NCBI GenBank assembly: GCA_965279315.1
Contig: OZ257145.1
Coordinates: 1,736,001-1,800,000 of the forward strand
DNA length: 64,000 bases
Direction of reading: 5' to 3'
Source of the DNA: JAPWJZ01 sp965279315
GTDB taxonomy: Bacteria; Pseudomonadota; Alphaproteobacteria; Micavibrionales; UBA2020
Position numbers and translations under genes: made by a program. The notes under the pieces are model-generated. The model was given only the letters and a program-made list of their open reading frames with translations, was not told where the DNA came from and did no database searches. Positions 51,745 through 61,065 of the stretch are shown here, piece by piece. Within the stretch, counting starts at the first letter, position 1; each line of letters opens with the position of its first letter.

Positions 51745-54700
51745 ATGAAACCCACCATCCAGAAATTCCTCGCCGCCACCTTGCTGGCGGCTTTTTTTGC
51801 GCTCGCCGCGCCCGTGCTGGCCGATACGCCGCTGCCCGTGACGGCGAACAAGGTGGAAGGGCCGGTAACGGGACAGCTGCAGGACGCCATCACCCTCAAC
51901 ATCGCCTATGATGGCGACCAAGTGACGAATACCGACAGCGTGGCAATCCGCTTCTGCACCCCGTCGCCCCGCCTGCCCCGGACTTGCGACACGCCCGACC
52001 GCAAGCTGCATATCAGCGGCAAGCGCCAGCTGACCGGCATTGGCATGATGCCCCCTGTTGCGGGCGAATGGCGCTGGGACAGCGATTACAGCCTGCGTTT
52101 CACGCCCGCGAAGCCGTGGCCGACAGGCGAAAGCTTCCGCGTCGCTATCGACCCGTCCGTTTTTCCGCGGCAAGTGACGCTGAAAGACACGAATTTTGTC
52201 ATCAAGGCAGCCGTGCTGCGCGCCAGCGTGGGCTCGATTGAGTTCTTTCAGGATTTCAACAACCCCGACCTGCGCGGCGTATCCACGACCATCCATTTCA
52301 ACACCGCTGTTACGGCGGAATCCGTCAAAAAGCACCTGTCGTATAAAATGGAGGAGCTGAGCGAGACGGAAAAGCCGGAAGAGCGCAAGATTCTTTCAAC
52401 CATCCCGAACCTGCCTTTTGAAGTAAAGGTGAGCGAGGACGGGTTGACCGCCAATGTCACATCCCCCATCACCGCCATGCCGGATAAAGAGCGTTTCGTG
52501 GTGGCGGACATATCGGAGGGGCTGGAGGCCGTTTCGGGCGGCAAGCCGCTGGGCGCGCCCGACCTGACGAACAAAAATAACATGGAACGCCGTCAGGGCC
52601 GCGTGCGCATCCCCAGCATTTACGACTATGCGGAACTCGAGGCCGCGCAGGCGACCATCGTGCAGGACGACCATTATGTGCCCGCGCAGACGCTGGTGAT
52701 CGAGGGCAATGTGCCCAAGACCGGGGACGAGCTGGCGTCGCATCTGCATATCTATCAACTGCCCAAGGACAAACCCGCGCTGGTGAAAGACGGCAAGCCC
52801 GACCGTGATTACAGCTGGACGAGCGCATCCGAAGTGACCGACGACATCCTGAAAGCGTCTGAGGAGGTCAAGTTCACGCTGGACACCAAGGAAGCCGCGC
52901 TGGTGCATGGCGTGAAATTTGACGCTGTGCCGGGCCGCTGGCTGCTGGTGCGCGTGACGAAGGGCATGAAGTTCAAGGGCGGATACATCCTTGGCCGCGA
53001 CCATGATGACACTGTAGTCGCGCCCGAATACACGAAAGAAGTCAAAATCCTGAGCGACGGCGCGTTGATGAGCCTGAGCGGTGAGCGCAAGATGTCGCTC
53101 TATTCGCTGGGCGCGTCCAAAATCCGTTTCGAGGTCGGCCGTGTGCTGAACGAGGATATCGCGCACCTTGTCAGCCAGACAGGCGGCAGCTTCCAGAGCC
53201 CTTACTTCCGCAATTACAATTTCGGGCAGGAAAACATCAGCGAAAAATTCACCAAGGAACTGGATTTGTCGGGTGCCGACCTGCGCAAGCCGCAATTCAA
53301 CGCCTTCAGCCTCGCCCCTTACCTGAAAATGCCGTCCGGTGAAAAGGGCGCGCAGGCGCCGAAGGGCAAGGGCCTGTTCTTCGTCACCATCAAGGCGCTG
53401 GCGAAAGACGCGGAAGGCAAGGAGCAGGAGGTGTCGAGCGACAAGCGCTTCATCCTCGTCTCCGACCTTGGCATCGTCGTGAAAACGGCGGCGGATGGCG
53501 GCCAGGATGTCTTCATCCAGTCAATCGCCAAAGGCATTGCCGTGGGCGATGCAAAGGTCGAGGTCATGGGCACCAACGGCGTTGCGGTCGCAACCGTGCG
53601 CACCGATGCGCAGGGCCATGCCGTGATCCCGCCCCTGAAAGGCCTGATCGACGAAAAACGCCCCGTTGCTTACATTGTGCGCCAGGGCGAAGACATGGCA
53701 TTCATGCCCTATGACAGCAGCGACCGGTCGCTGGATTATTCCAAGTTCGACACCGACGGCATGAGCGCGTCGGACGGCGGGTTGCGCGCCTACCTGTTTT
53801 CCGACCGTGGCGTGTACCGTCCCGGCGAACAGGTGCATATCGGCATGATCGTGAAGCAGGGCGACTGGGCGAAAAACCTCGCCGGTGTGCCGCTGCAGCT
53901 GGAAATCACCAACCCGCGCGGGCAGGTGATCGACAACCCGCTGGTCAAATTGCAGGCATCGGGCGCAGCGGAATACAGTTTCAGCACGCGCGACACATCG
54001 CCGACCGGCAGCTACACCGCGCGGCTTTACATCACGAACAACGGCACGACGGGTGACCAGCTGGGCAGCGCCAGCGTGCGGGTGGAGGAATTTATTCCCG
54101 ATACGCTGAAAATTTCGTCCGCCTTCAACAAGCCCGCGCCCAAGGGCTGGATGACACCCGAAGGGTTGAGCGCAGATGTGACGCTTGCGCATTTGTACGG
54201 CGCGCCCGCCGTGGACCACCGCGTGAAGGCGTCATTGCGCGTCGATCCCGCCGGTTTCAGCTTCAAGGAATATCCCGATTACGCGTTTTTCGACGCGGCC
54301 AAGACGGATGCCAGCTTTGACCAGATGATCGGCGAGGCGCAGACGGATGCGGATGGCCATGCGGTGTTCGAACTGCCGCTCGCGCAATTCGGCAAATCGA
54401 CCTACCGCCTCGCTTTCGGCGCCGAAGGCTTCGCGCAGGATTCCGGCCGCAGCGTTTTTGCGAACAGCGGCGTGCTGGTTTCCGCGTTGAAATACGTCGT
54501 GGGCGTGAAAACCGACGGCAATATCGGCTATATCAACAAGGGCGAAACGCGCGGCATCAACCTGATCGCGGTGGATTCCGGCCTCCAGCATGTGGCAGTC
54601 GCCGGGCTGACGGCTTCGGTTTCGCAAGTGACTTATGTCTCCAACCTCATCAAGAATGAAAACGGCGCGTATGAATACAGGTCTGTCGCCAGGGAAACGC

Positions 54701-57543
54701 CTGTGTCATCGTCCGCGGTCGACATACCTGCGGGCGGCCTTGATTACAAGCTCGACAGCGCGGCTGCCGGAAATTACGTGATGACGCTGGCGGATGCGGA
54801 CGGTCTTGTGCTGCATAAAATAAATTATTCGATCGTGGGCGAAGGCAACCTGATCGACCATGCGCGCAAAGATGCGGTGATCACCGTGCGCCTCGACCGC
54901 GAAAAATACGCGGCGGGCGACACGGTGAAGCTCAGCATCACCTCACCTTATACCGGCACCGGCCTCGTGACGGTTGAAACGGACAAGGTGCTGGCGTTCA
55001 AATGGTTCAAGGCCAAAACGACCAGCACGGTGCAATCGATCACACTGCCGAAAAACTTCACGGGCAAGGGTTTCGTGAACGTGCAGTTCGTGCGATCGCT
55101 GGATTCGAAAGAAATCTACACCACGCCGCTCGCCTATGCCGTGCAGCCGTTTTTGGTCGATACCGCGACCATCGACAGCCGCATCACGCTTGCCGTTGCC
55201 GAGCGTATCAAGCCAGGCGAAGACCTTGCGATCAGCTACGCCACCAAATCGCCGTCGAAGATCATCGTCTATGCGGTGGACGAGGGTATCTTGCAGTATG
55301 CGCGGTATAAAACACCCGACCCGCTCGATTTCTTCGTCAACCGCCGCGCACTACAGGTCGCGACGGCGCAGATCCTCGACCTGCTGATGCCGGAATATTC
55401 GCTGCTGCGCGCCGCAACCGGCGGCGATGGCGGCGGACCAGATGGCCGCAGCGTCAACCCCTTCAAGCGCAAGACGGAGGCACCGGTCGCCTTCTGGTCG
55501 GGCATCATCGATGCGGACAAGAATCCGCAGGTGCTGCATTATAAAGTCCCCGATTATTTCAACGGCAACCTGCGCGTGATGGCGGTCGCTGTGTCGGATA
55601 CCTCGATGGGGGCGGCATCGACCAAGGCATTCGTGAAGGGCGACGTGATTATTTCCCCCAACGTGCCTGTGTTTGCGGCGCCCGGCGATACCTTCCGCGT
55701 CGGCCTCAGCCTTGCCAATAACCTGGTTGGTTCGGGCAAGGATGCGAAGGTGAAGCTGACCGTCACCCCGTCCGAACACCTCGAAATCGTCGAAGGGGCG
55801 GAAAGCGAAGTGACCGTCGCCGAAAATGCGGAGGCCAAGACAGCCGTCATGGTGCGCGCGAAAGACGTTCTGGGCGGCGCGCACCTAAGCTTCACCGCGA
55901 CGCTGAACGGCGTGTCGGCGAAATACGACGCGACCTTGAGCATCCGCCCCCCGCTGGCCAGCATGACCGCGTTGCAAAGCGGCTATGTGGAGAAGGGCGA
56001 CAAGACAGTGGCGCAGTACCGCGACCTTTACAAAGAGTTCGCCCATGCCGACGCTTCAGTTTCGACCCTGCCGGTCAGCCTGATCCCGGGTCTTGCGCAA
56101 TACCTTGACCGTTTCCCCTACGGCTGCACCGAACAGACGGTCAGCCGCGCCTTTCCGGCCGTAACGCTGTACGGCCAGAAAGATCTGGGCGGTGACAATA
56201 CGGCGGTGCAGGAAAGCGTCGTCAACACCATGCGCCGGTTGCGCGAATTGCAGAACAGCAAGGGCGGTTTTGGCTATTGGTGGTATGGCGGCGACGCCAA
56301 TGATTTCGTCAGCGTCTATGCGCTCCATTACATGACGCTGGCGAAGGAAAAGCATCTGCCCGTGCCGGACAGCACCTTCCGCGATGCGCAAAGCTATGTG
56401 CGGGAACTGGTGAACGGCGCGCCCGCGTCGCTGGACGAAGCGCGCGTGCAGGCCTATGGCATTTACATCCTGACGCGCGGTGGGGTGCTGACGGCGAATT
56501 ACCTGCCGCACCTGCTGCAATACCTGGACGCCAATTATAAGGACGAATGGAAAAACGACCTGACCGCCGTTTACATCGCGGCGGCATACCGGCTGATGCA
56601 GCTGGTGCCGGAGGCGAATGCGCTGCTGTCGGAATTTACGCTGGGCGATCCCGTTTATTGGAAAAACCATGCGTGGTACGAAAGCAACTGGATGTTCTAT
56701 AACAGCCTGAACCGCTATGCGCAGTACCTGTCCGTCGTGTCCGACCATTTCCCCGACATGCTGGGCAAGATCGACCGGAATATCCTGTTCCGCATCGCCA
56801 ATTTCATCGGGGAAGGCAGCTATAACACGCTGTCGTCGTCCTATGCGATCATGGCGTTCAGCGCCTATGGGCAGGCATCGACGGGCGCGGTGGGCAATAA
56901 CCTGACCATCAGCCAGAAAGGTGCGCAATTGCCGCTGACAGGCGAGCTGGTGAAACGGGCCGAACTGGCGCTCGAAAAATCGGAGGTCGGTTTTGCAGGC
57001 GGCGGCGATTACGGGCTGTTCTACCAGATCGCCACGGATGGCTATGACCGCGACGCAGCCAAAAACCCGATCGAGGACGGATTGGAAATCAGCCGCGAAT
57101 ACCTTGGCAAGGACCATAAGCCCGTCTCCGACGTCGCGCTGGGCGATACTGTCGATGTCGTGATCCGCATGCGCGCGCATGACGACAAGACGCTGGATAG
57201 CATGGCGCTGGTCGACCTGCTGCCGGGCGGGTTCGAACTGGTGCCGCAAAGCATCGCAGGGCCTGTCGTATCCAATAATGACGAAGAAGGCAGCGACGAA
57301 GAAGAAACCGCCGCACCCGATACGTCATGGCTGGAGGGCAATAACTGGCAGACCGAAGCCGTCGATGCGCGCGACGACCGCGTGATCGCCTTCGGGTCCG
57401 TGCCGTCCGACGAGGTGGTGTATCACTACAGCATCAAGGCCGTGAACGCGGGCAGCTTCACCGTGCCGCCGCCTTATGTCGAATCCATGTATGACCGCGG
57501 CGTGAAGGCGCGCGGCGTGACGGGGGTGATGACCGTCAAATGA
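51745..57543 (+). CDS. Bacterial alpha-2-macroglobulin with thioester
   Basis: A periplasmic protease trap of 1932 residues. The signal peptide MKPTIQKFLAATLLAAFFAL then AAPVLA ends near residue 26 with no lipobox cysteine, unlike lipoprotein YfhM. Successive macroglobulin domains include FSDRGVYRPGEQVHIGMIVK. The complement-like region has the intact thioester motif FPYGCTEQ, with Cys1461 and Gln1464 predicted to cross-link attacking proteases. FLVDTATIDSR and YKVPDYFNGNLRVMAVAVSD lie before it, and the receptor-like domain ends the protein. The stop overlaps pbpC (ATGA), the classic pairing. Start chosen for the signal peptide; a possible upstream in-frame extension begins at 51685. Confidence 0.93.
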   Translation: MKPTIQKFLAATLLAAFFALAAPVLADTPLPVTANKVEGPVTGQLQDAITLNIAYDGDQVTNTDSVAIRFCTPSPRLPRTCDTPDRKLHISGKRQLTGIGMMPPVAGEWRWDSDYSLRFTPAKPWPTGESFRVAIDPSVFPRQVTLKDTNFVIKAAVLRASVGSIEFFQDFNNPDLRGVSTTIHFNTAVTAESVKKHLSYKMEELSETEKPEERKILSTIPNLPFEVKVSEDGLTANVTSPITAMPDKERFVVADISEGLEAVSGGKPLGAPDLTNKNNMERRQGRVRIPSIYDYAELEAAQATIVQDDHYVPAQTLVIEGNVPKTGDELASHLHIYQLPKDKPALVKDGKPDRDYSWTSASEVTDDILKASEEVKFTLDTKEAALVHGVKFDAVPGRWLLVRVTKGMKFKGGYILGRDHDDTVVAPEYTKEVKILSDGALMSLSGERKMSLYSLGASKIRFEVGRVLNEDIAHLVSQTGGSFQSPYFRNYNFGQENISEKFTKELDLSGADLRKPQFNAFSLAPYLKMPSGEKGAQAPKGKGLFFVTIKALAKDAEGKEQEVSSDKRFILVSDLGIVVKTAADGGQDVFIQSIAKGIAVGDAKVEVMGTNGVAVATVRTDAQGHAVIPPLKGLIDEKRPVAYIVRQGEDMAFMPYDSSDRSLDYSKFDTDGMSASDGGLRAYLFSDRGVYRPGEQVHIGMIVKQGDWAKNLAGVPLQLEITNPRGQVIDNPLVKLQASGAAEYSFSTRDTSPTGSYTARLYITNNGTTGDQLGSASVRVEEFIPDTLKISSAFNKPAPKGWMTPEGLSADVTLAHLYGAPAVDHRVKASLRVDPAGFSFKEYPDYAFFDAAKTDASFDQMIGEAQTDADGHAVFELPLAQFGKSTYRLAFGAEGFAQDSGRSVFANSGVLVSALKYVVGVKTDGNIGYINKGETRGINLIAVDSGLQHVAVAGLTASVSQVTYVSNLIKNENGAYEYRSVARETPVSSSAVDIPAGGLDYKLDSAAAGNYVMTLADADGLVLHKINYSIVGEGNLIDHARKDAVITVRLDREKYAAGDTVKLSITSPYTGTGLVTVETDKVLAFKWFKAKTTSTVQSITLPKNFTGKGFVNVQFVRSLDSKEIYTTPLAYAVQPFLVDTATIDSRITLAVAERIKPGEDLAISYATKSPSKIIVYAVDEGILQYARYKTPDPLDFFVNRRALQVATAQILDLLMPEYSLLRAATGGDGGGPDGRSVNPFKRKTEAPVAFWSGIIDADKNPQVLHYKVPDYFNGNLRVMAVAVSDTSMGAASTKAFVKGDVIISPNVPVFAAPGDTFRVGLSLANNLVGSGKDAKVKLTVTPSEHLEIVEGAESEVTVAENAEAKTAVMVRAKDVLGGAHLSFTATLNGVSAKYDATLSIRPPLASMTALQSGYVEKGDKTVAQYRDLYKEFAHADASVSTLPVSLIPGLAQYLDRFPYGCTEQTVSRAFPAVTLYGQKDLGGDNTAVQESVVNTMRRLRELQNSKGGFGYWWYGGDANDFVSVYALHYMTLAKEKHLPVPDSTFRDAQSYVRELVNGAPASLDEARVQAYGIYILTRGGVLTANYLPHLLQYLDANYKDEWKNDLTAVYIAAAYRLMQLVPEANALLSEFTLGDPVYWKNHAWYESNWMFYNSLNRYAQYLSVVSDHFPDMLGKIDRNILFRIANFIGEGSYNTLSSSYAIMAFSAYGQASTGAVGNNLTISQKGAQLPLTGELVKRAELALEKSEVGFAGGGDYGLFYQIATDGYDRDAAKNPIEDGLEISREYLGKDHKPVSDVALGDTVDVVIRMRAHDDKTLDSMALVDLLPGGFELVPQSIAGPVVSNNDEEGSDEEETAAPDTSWLEGNNWQTEAVDARDDRVIAFGSVPSDEVVYHYSIKAVNAGSFTVPPPYVESMYDRGVKARGVTGVMTVK

Positions 57544-59843
57544 GGATAAAGCGGCGCATCATTATCGCTTGCGTGCTTGCGCTGCTGGTTCCGGCGGGGT
57601 TGTTCCTGGCATGGAAACCGCCGCTGCTGGAGGGAACGGGGTTTTCCCGCGCGGTGTTCGACCGCAACGGGCAACTGCTGCGCCTGACGCTGGCGGGGGA
57701 TCAGGCATACCGCTTGTTCACGCCGCTTGCCGAGATCCCTGCATCGCTGAAGGAAGCGGTGCTGCTGCACGAGGACCGCCATTTTTACAGCCATGTCGGC
57801 ATCAACCCCGTATCCATGCTGCGCGCGTTTTTCCAGACCTATATGGCGGGCGGCCGCAGGCTGGGGGCTTCGACGCTGACGATGCAGCTGGCTCGCATCA
57901 AATACGGCATCAACAGCCGGCAGGTGGGCGGCAAGCTGTGGCAGATCGCGCGCGCGATGCAGCTGGAAATGCATTACAGCAAGGACGCGCTGTTCGAGGC
58001 GTACCTGAACCTCGCGCCGTATGGCTACAACATCAACGGCATCGGCGCGGCGAGCTTCATTTATTTTCACAAGCAGCCGCGCGATCTGACGCTCCCTGAA
58101 TCATTGACGCTCGCCGTCCTGCCGCAAAGCCCCGCGCGGCGCGCGCCGGAGCGGGGGCAGCCGGTCAAGCCCGCGCTGAATGACGCGCGCAACCGCCTCT
58201 TCGCCAGATGGGTTGCAGAGCATCCGGCAGATGCCGGCCGCAAAATCTTCTTCGCGCTGCCGCTGACCGTTTACGGCACGCGCGATTTGCCGTTCGAGGC
58301 GCCGCATGTGGCGCAGGATTTGCTGGACAGTTCCGCAGCGGGGCGCGTGACATCGACGATCAACCTCGACATCCAGCACCTGATGGAAAAGGTCTTGCGC
58401 CAATATGTGCGCGACCGCCGCGATTTCGGCCTGCAGAACGCCAGCATGATGCTGGTGAACACGCAGACGATGGAGGTGGAAAGCCTGGTCGGCTCCGCCG
58501 ATTTCCATGACGCCGCGATTGACGGCCAGGTGGACGGCACACGCGCGCGCCGCTCTCCCGGCTCCACGTTGAAACCGTTTATTTACGCGCTGGGGTTGCA
58601 GCAGGGCGTGATCCACCCCGCCAGCATCCTGGGCGATGCGCCCGCCAGTTATGGCAGCTATACGCCCGACAATTTCGAACGCGATTTTCGCGGGCCCATC
58701 AGCGCGCGCAACGCGCTACGTTTCAGCCGCAATATCCCCGCGATACGGCTCGCCGCGCAGCTGAAATCGCCCGACCTTTATGAATTCCTGAAAAAATCGG
58801 GCATCGGCGCGCTGCGGGACAGGAAAACCTACGGGTTGTCCATCGTGCTGGGCGGGGCGGAGGTGACGCAGCGTGAACTGGTGTCGCTCTACGCCATGCT
58901 TGCGAATGACGGGGTTTTGAAACCGCTTGTGTTCACGCAAAGCGCAAAGGCGAAACAAACCGCGGCCACGCTGCTGAGCCCCGAGGCGAGTTTTATGACC
59001 CTCGACATGCTGGCCGATACGCCGCGCCCCTATGGCATGCAGGACCCGCTGAAGGTGTACTGGAAAACAGGCACGTCGAACGGTTTCCGCGATGCGTGGA
59101 CGGCGGGCATTTTCGGGCATTACGCGATGGTTGTCTGGGTCGGGAATTTTAATGGCAAGAGCAATCCCGCGCTCGTCGGTTTACATGCGGCGGCGCCCCT
59201 GTTTTTCGCGCTGGTCGATGCCGTGCAGGGCAGCGCGCCGCAGCGCGACCTGATCGCTTCGAAGGCGAAACGCCTGAACCTGCGCAAGACGGGCGTCTGC
59301 GCCACCACGGGCGACCTGTCGCTGGAAGATTGCCCGTCGCGCGCCAGCACATGGTTCATCCCCGGCGTATCGCCGATTGCGCGCAATGACGTGTACCGCA
59401 AAATCCTGGTGGATATGGATACCGGTAAGCGCGCCTGCCGCATGACGCCCACGACCGCATGGCGCACCTATGAAGTATGGCCGAGCGACCTGTCGCAGGC
59501 GTTGCAGCGGGCGGGCATCAACAAACAGCCGCTGCCGCCGATGGGCGATGATTGCGATGCCGCGCAGGGCGCCGAAGGGCAAAGCCCCGTGATCCTGTCG
59601 CCGCAGCCGAAGGTGGAATACCACGCGCGGATCGACGACGCATCGGAAGCCGTGACCTTCACCGCCAGCGTGGACGGCGATGTGCGTGGCGTCAGCTGGT
59701 TCGTCGACAACATGTATATCGGCAATGCTGCGCCCGGCGAGTCGCTGTTCTGGCGGCCGCTGCCCGGCACCCACAATGTGCGCGCGATCGACGACCGCGG
59801 CCGCAGCGGCACAACGGTGATGAAAGTATCGCTGGTGCAATAG
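57540..59843 (+). CDS. pbpC: Penicillin-binding protein 1C
   Basis: A bifunctional peptidoglycan synthase of 767 residues: N-terminal anchor helix, GT51 glycosyltransferase domain (HEDRHFYSHVGINP, LGASTLTMQLARI), transpeptidase domain with SPGSTLKPF (nucleophile Ser342) and KTGTSNGFRDAW, and the C-terminal BiPBP domain typical of PBP1C. It is translationally coupled to alpha-2-macroglobulin. The known association is interpreted as wall repair when the outer membrane is breached and proteases enter. Confidence 0.95.
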   Translation: MRIKRRIIIACVLALLVPAGLFLAWKPPLLEGTGFSRAVFDRNGQLLRLTLAGDQAYRLFTPLAEIPASLKEAVLLHEDRHFYSHVGINPVSMLRAFFQTYMAGGRRLGASTLTMQLARIKYGINSRQVGGKLWQIARAMQLEMHYSKDALFEAYLNLAPYGYNINGIGAASFIYFHKQPRDLTLPESLTLAVLPQSPARRAPERGQPVKPALNDARNRLFARWVAEHPADAGRKIFFALPLTVYGTRDLPFEAPHVAQDLLDSSAAGRVTSTINLDIQHLMEKVLRQYVRDRRDFGLQNASMMLVNTQTMEVESLVGSADFHDAAIDGQVDGTRARRSPGSTLKPFIYALGLQQGVIHPASILGDAPASYGSYTPDNFERDFRGPISARNALRFSRNIPAIRLAAQLKSPDLYEFLKKSGIGALRDRKTYGLSIVLGGAEVTQRELVSLYAMLANDGVLKPLVFTQSAKAKQTAATLLSPEASFMTLDMLADTPRPYGMQDPLKVYWKTGTSNGFRDAWTAGIFGHYAMVVWVGNFNGKSNPALVGLHAAAPLFFALVDAVQGSAPQRDLIASKAKRLNLRKTGVCATTGDLSLEDCPSRASTWFIPGVSPIARNDVYRKILVDMDTGKRACRMTPTTAWRTYEVWPSDLSQALQRAGINKQPLPPMGDDCDAAQGAEGQSPVILSPQPKVEYHARIDDASEAVTFTASVDGDVRGVSWFVDNMYIGNAAPGESLFWRPLPGTHNVRAIDDRGRSGTTVMKVSLVQ

Positions 59844-59971
59844 CGCCCTGTCAGCCCTATCTCCAAGTTATTGAAATGTAACAAGGATACGGCTGACCAA
59901 AAACACGGCAGTTGCCGTAATGCGCGGTTAAGGGTATATTAACACTATATTAACCATTACCGCAGGGTCGC

Positions 59972-60298
59972 ATGAAGGATCGCAGCAACAGCCGCAAACT
60001 GACTGACATCCTGATGGATGATGCGCAGACGCTGTTCATGACCTCCGCGCCTATCATCCGTTATCCGATCGCAATTGCGCTCGCAATGGCCTCGGCGTAT
60101 ATGTTCGCCCATTCACCGCCCTTTGAAATGTCCTACGCGCTGGCCTATGCGATGGTTGCTGCGGTTTATGCGTGGGAATTTTCGGCAGGGCTGTTCCTGA
60201 TGGCCATGATTTTCGGCATCTTCAAGTTCCTGGCGTCGCTGCCATTCCTTGTCGCGATCGTCGTTGTGATCGTGGTCTGCGCCTTCGTCGGGCTTTAA
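59972..60298 (+). CDS. Small polytopic membrane protein
   Basis: 108 residues with three hydrophobic segments (about 28-46, 53-74, 80-107) and a charged cytosolic N-terminus (MKDRSNSRKLTDILMDDAQ). No family recognised. Preceded by an AT-rich region with TTAACACTATATTAACCATT that may hold its promoter. It ends four bases into the convergent phosphoesterase gene. Role unknown. Position beside pbpC suggests an envelope function but gives no proof. Confidence 0.65.
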   Translation: MKDRSNSRKLTDILMDDAQTLFMTSAPIIRYPIAIALAMASAYMFAHSPPFEMSYALAYAMVAAVYAWEFSAGLFLMAMIFGIFKFLASLPFLVAIVVVIVVCAFVGL

Positions 60299-61065
60299 CC
60301 GACCGTGACCGGCGCGCCTTGCGGGTCGAACGTCAATTCACATTCATACGCGCCGTTCTTCACATAGCCCAACTGGTTCGACATGATCTGCGTGCGGCCG
60401 ATTTTCTGGCGGTCGCATTCATGCGTGTGGCCGTAGAACCAGAAATCGGGCTGGTATTTGTCGATCACGGGCAGCATGTCGAATGAATTGAATCCGGGGG
60501 TGAGGACGCTGCCCTTGTAAATCGTCGCGGGCGGCTCGCACGGGGCGTGGTGGGTGATGATGATTCGGGGGCCGGCGACGGGCGTTTCCAGCCAGTGCAG
60601 CAGCTTCGCCTTGAACGCATCATGCAGGGGCAGGGTGTCGGCGGGAACCATCAGGGCGCCGGCATCGGTCGTGATGACCTTGTAGTCATGCATGCGTGTT
60701 GCCGCAATCGCCATCGATTCAGCATTCGCGCCGTTGTAATCCGTCCACATCGTGCCGCCGAAGAAATTGACGCCGTTGATCGTCACCGCCTCGTCACGCA
60801 ACAGCCTTACATGCGGCAGGTTGGCAGCAAGCCAGGCTTGAAACCCGTCGATCAGTTTCGTCATCGACTTGCCGTCGTAATATTCGTGGTTGCCCGCGAC
60901 ATAGAGCACGGGTTTTTTCCAGCCGTTGAGGAAGGCAATCAAGGCCTGTGGCTGGTACATGTTCAGGATATCGCCCGACAGTATCATCAGATCGGCATCC
61001 GATTCCGGCGCTTTCAGGTCTTTGGTGTATTCAAGGTGAATGTCGCTGAAGCTGATGATTTTCAT
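60295..61065 (-). CDS. Calcineurin-like metallophosphoesterase
   Basis: 256 residues with the five metallophosphatase motifs: SDIHLEY (D-x-H), LSGDILN (GD), AGNHEYY (GNHE), ITHHAPC and YGHTHECD (GHxH). No signal peptide, so cytosolic. Substrate cannot be predicted. The family includes nucleotide phosphodiesterases. Its start overlaps the serpin stop (ATGA), so they form a two-gene operon transcribed leftward. Confidence 0.9.
   Translation of the reverse strand: MKIISFSDIHLEYTKDLKAPESDADLMILSGDILNMYQPQALIAFLNGWKKPVLYVAGNHEYYDGKSMTKLIDGFQAWLAANLPHVRLLRDEAVTINGVNFFGGTMWTDYNGANAESMAIAATRMHDYKVITTDAGALMVPADTLPLHDAFKAKLLHWLETPVAGPRIIITHHAPCEPPATIYKGSVLTPGFNSFDMLPVIDKYQPDFWFYGHTHECDRQKIGRTQIMSNQLGYVKNGAYECELTFDPQGAPVTVG

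Noticed and set aside
56056..57249. 397-residue frame opposite alpha-2-macroglobulin
   Set aside because: Antisense shadow. The thioester region on the plus strand is conserved coding sequence.
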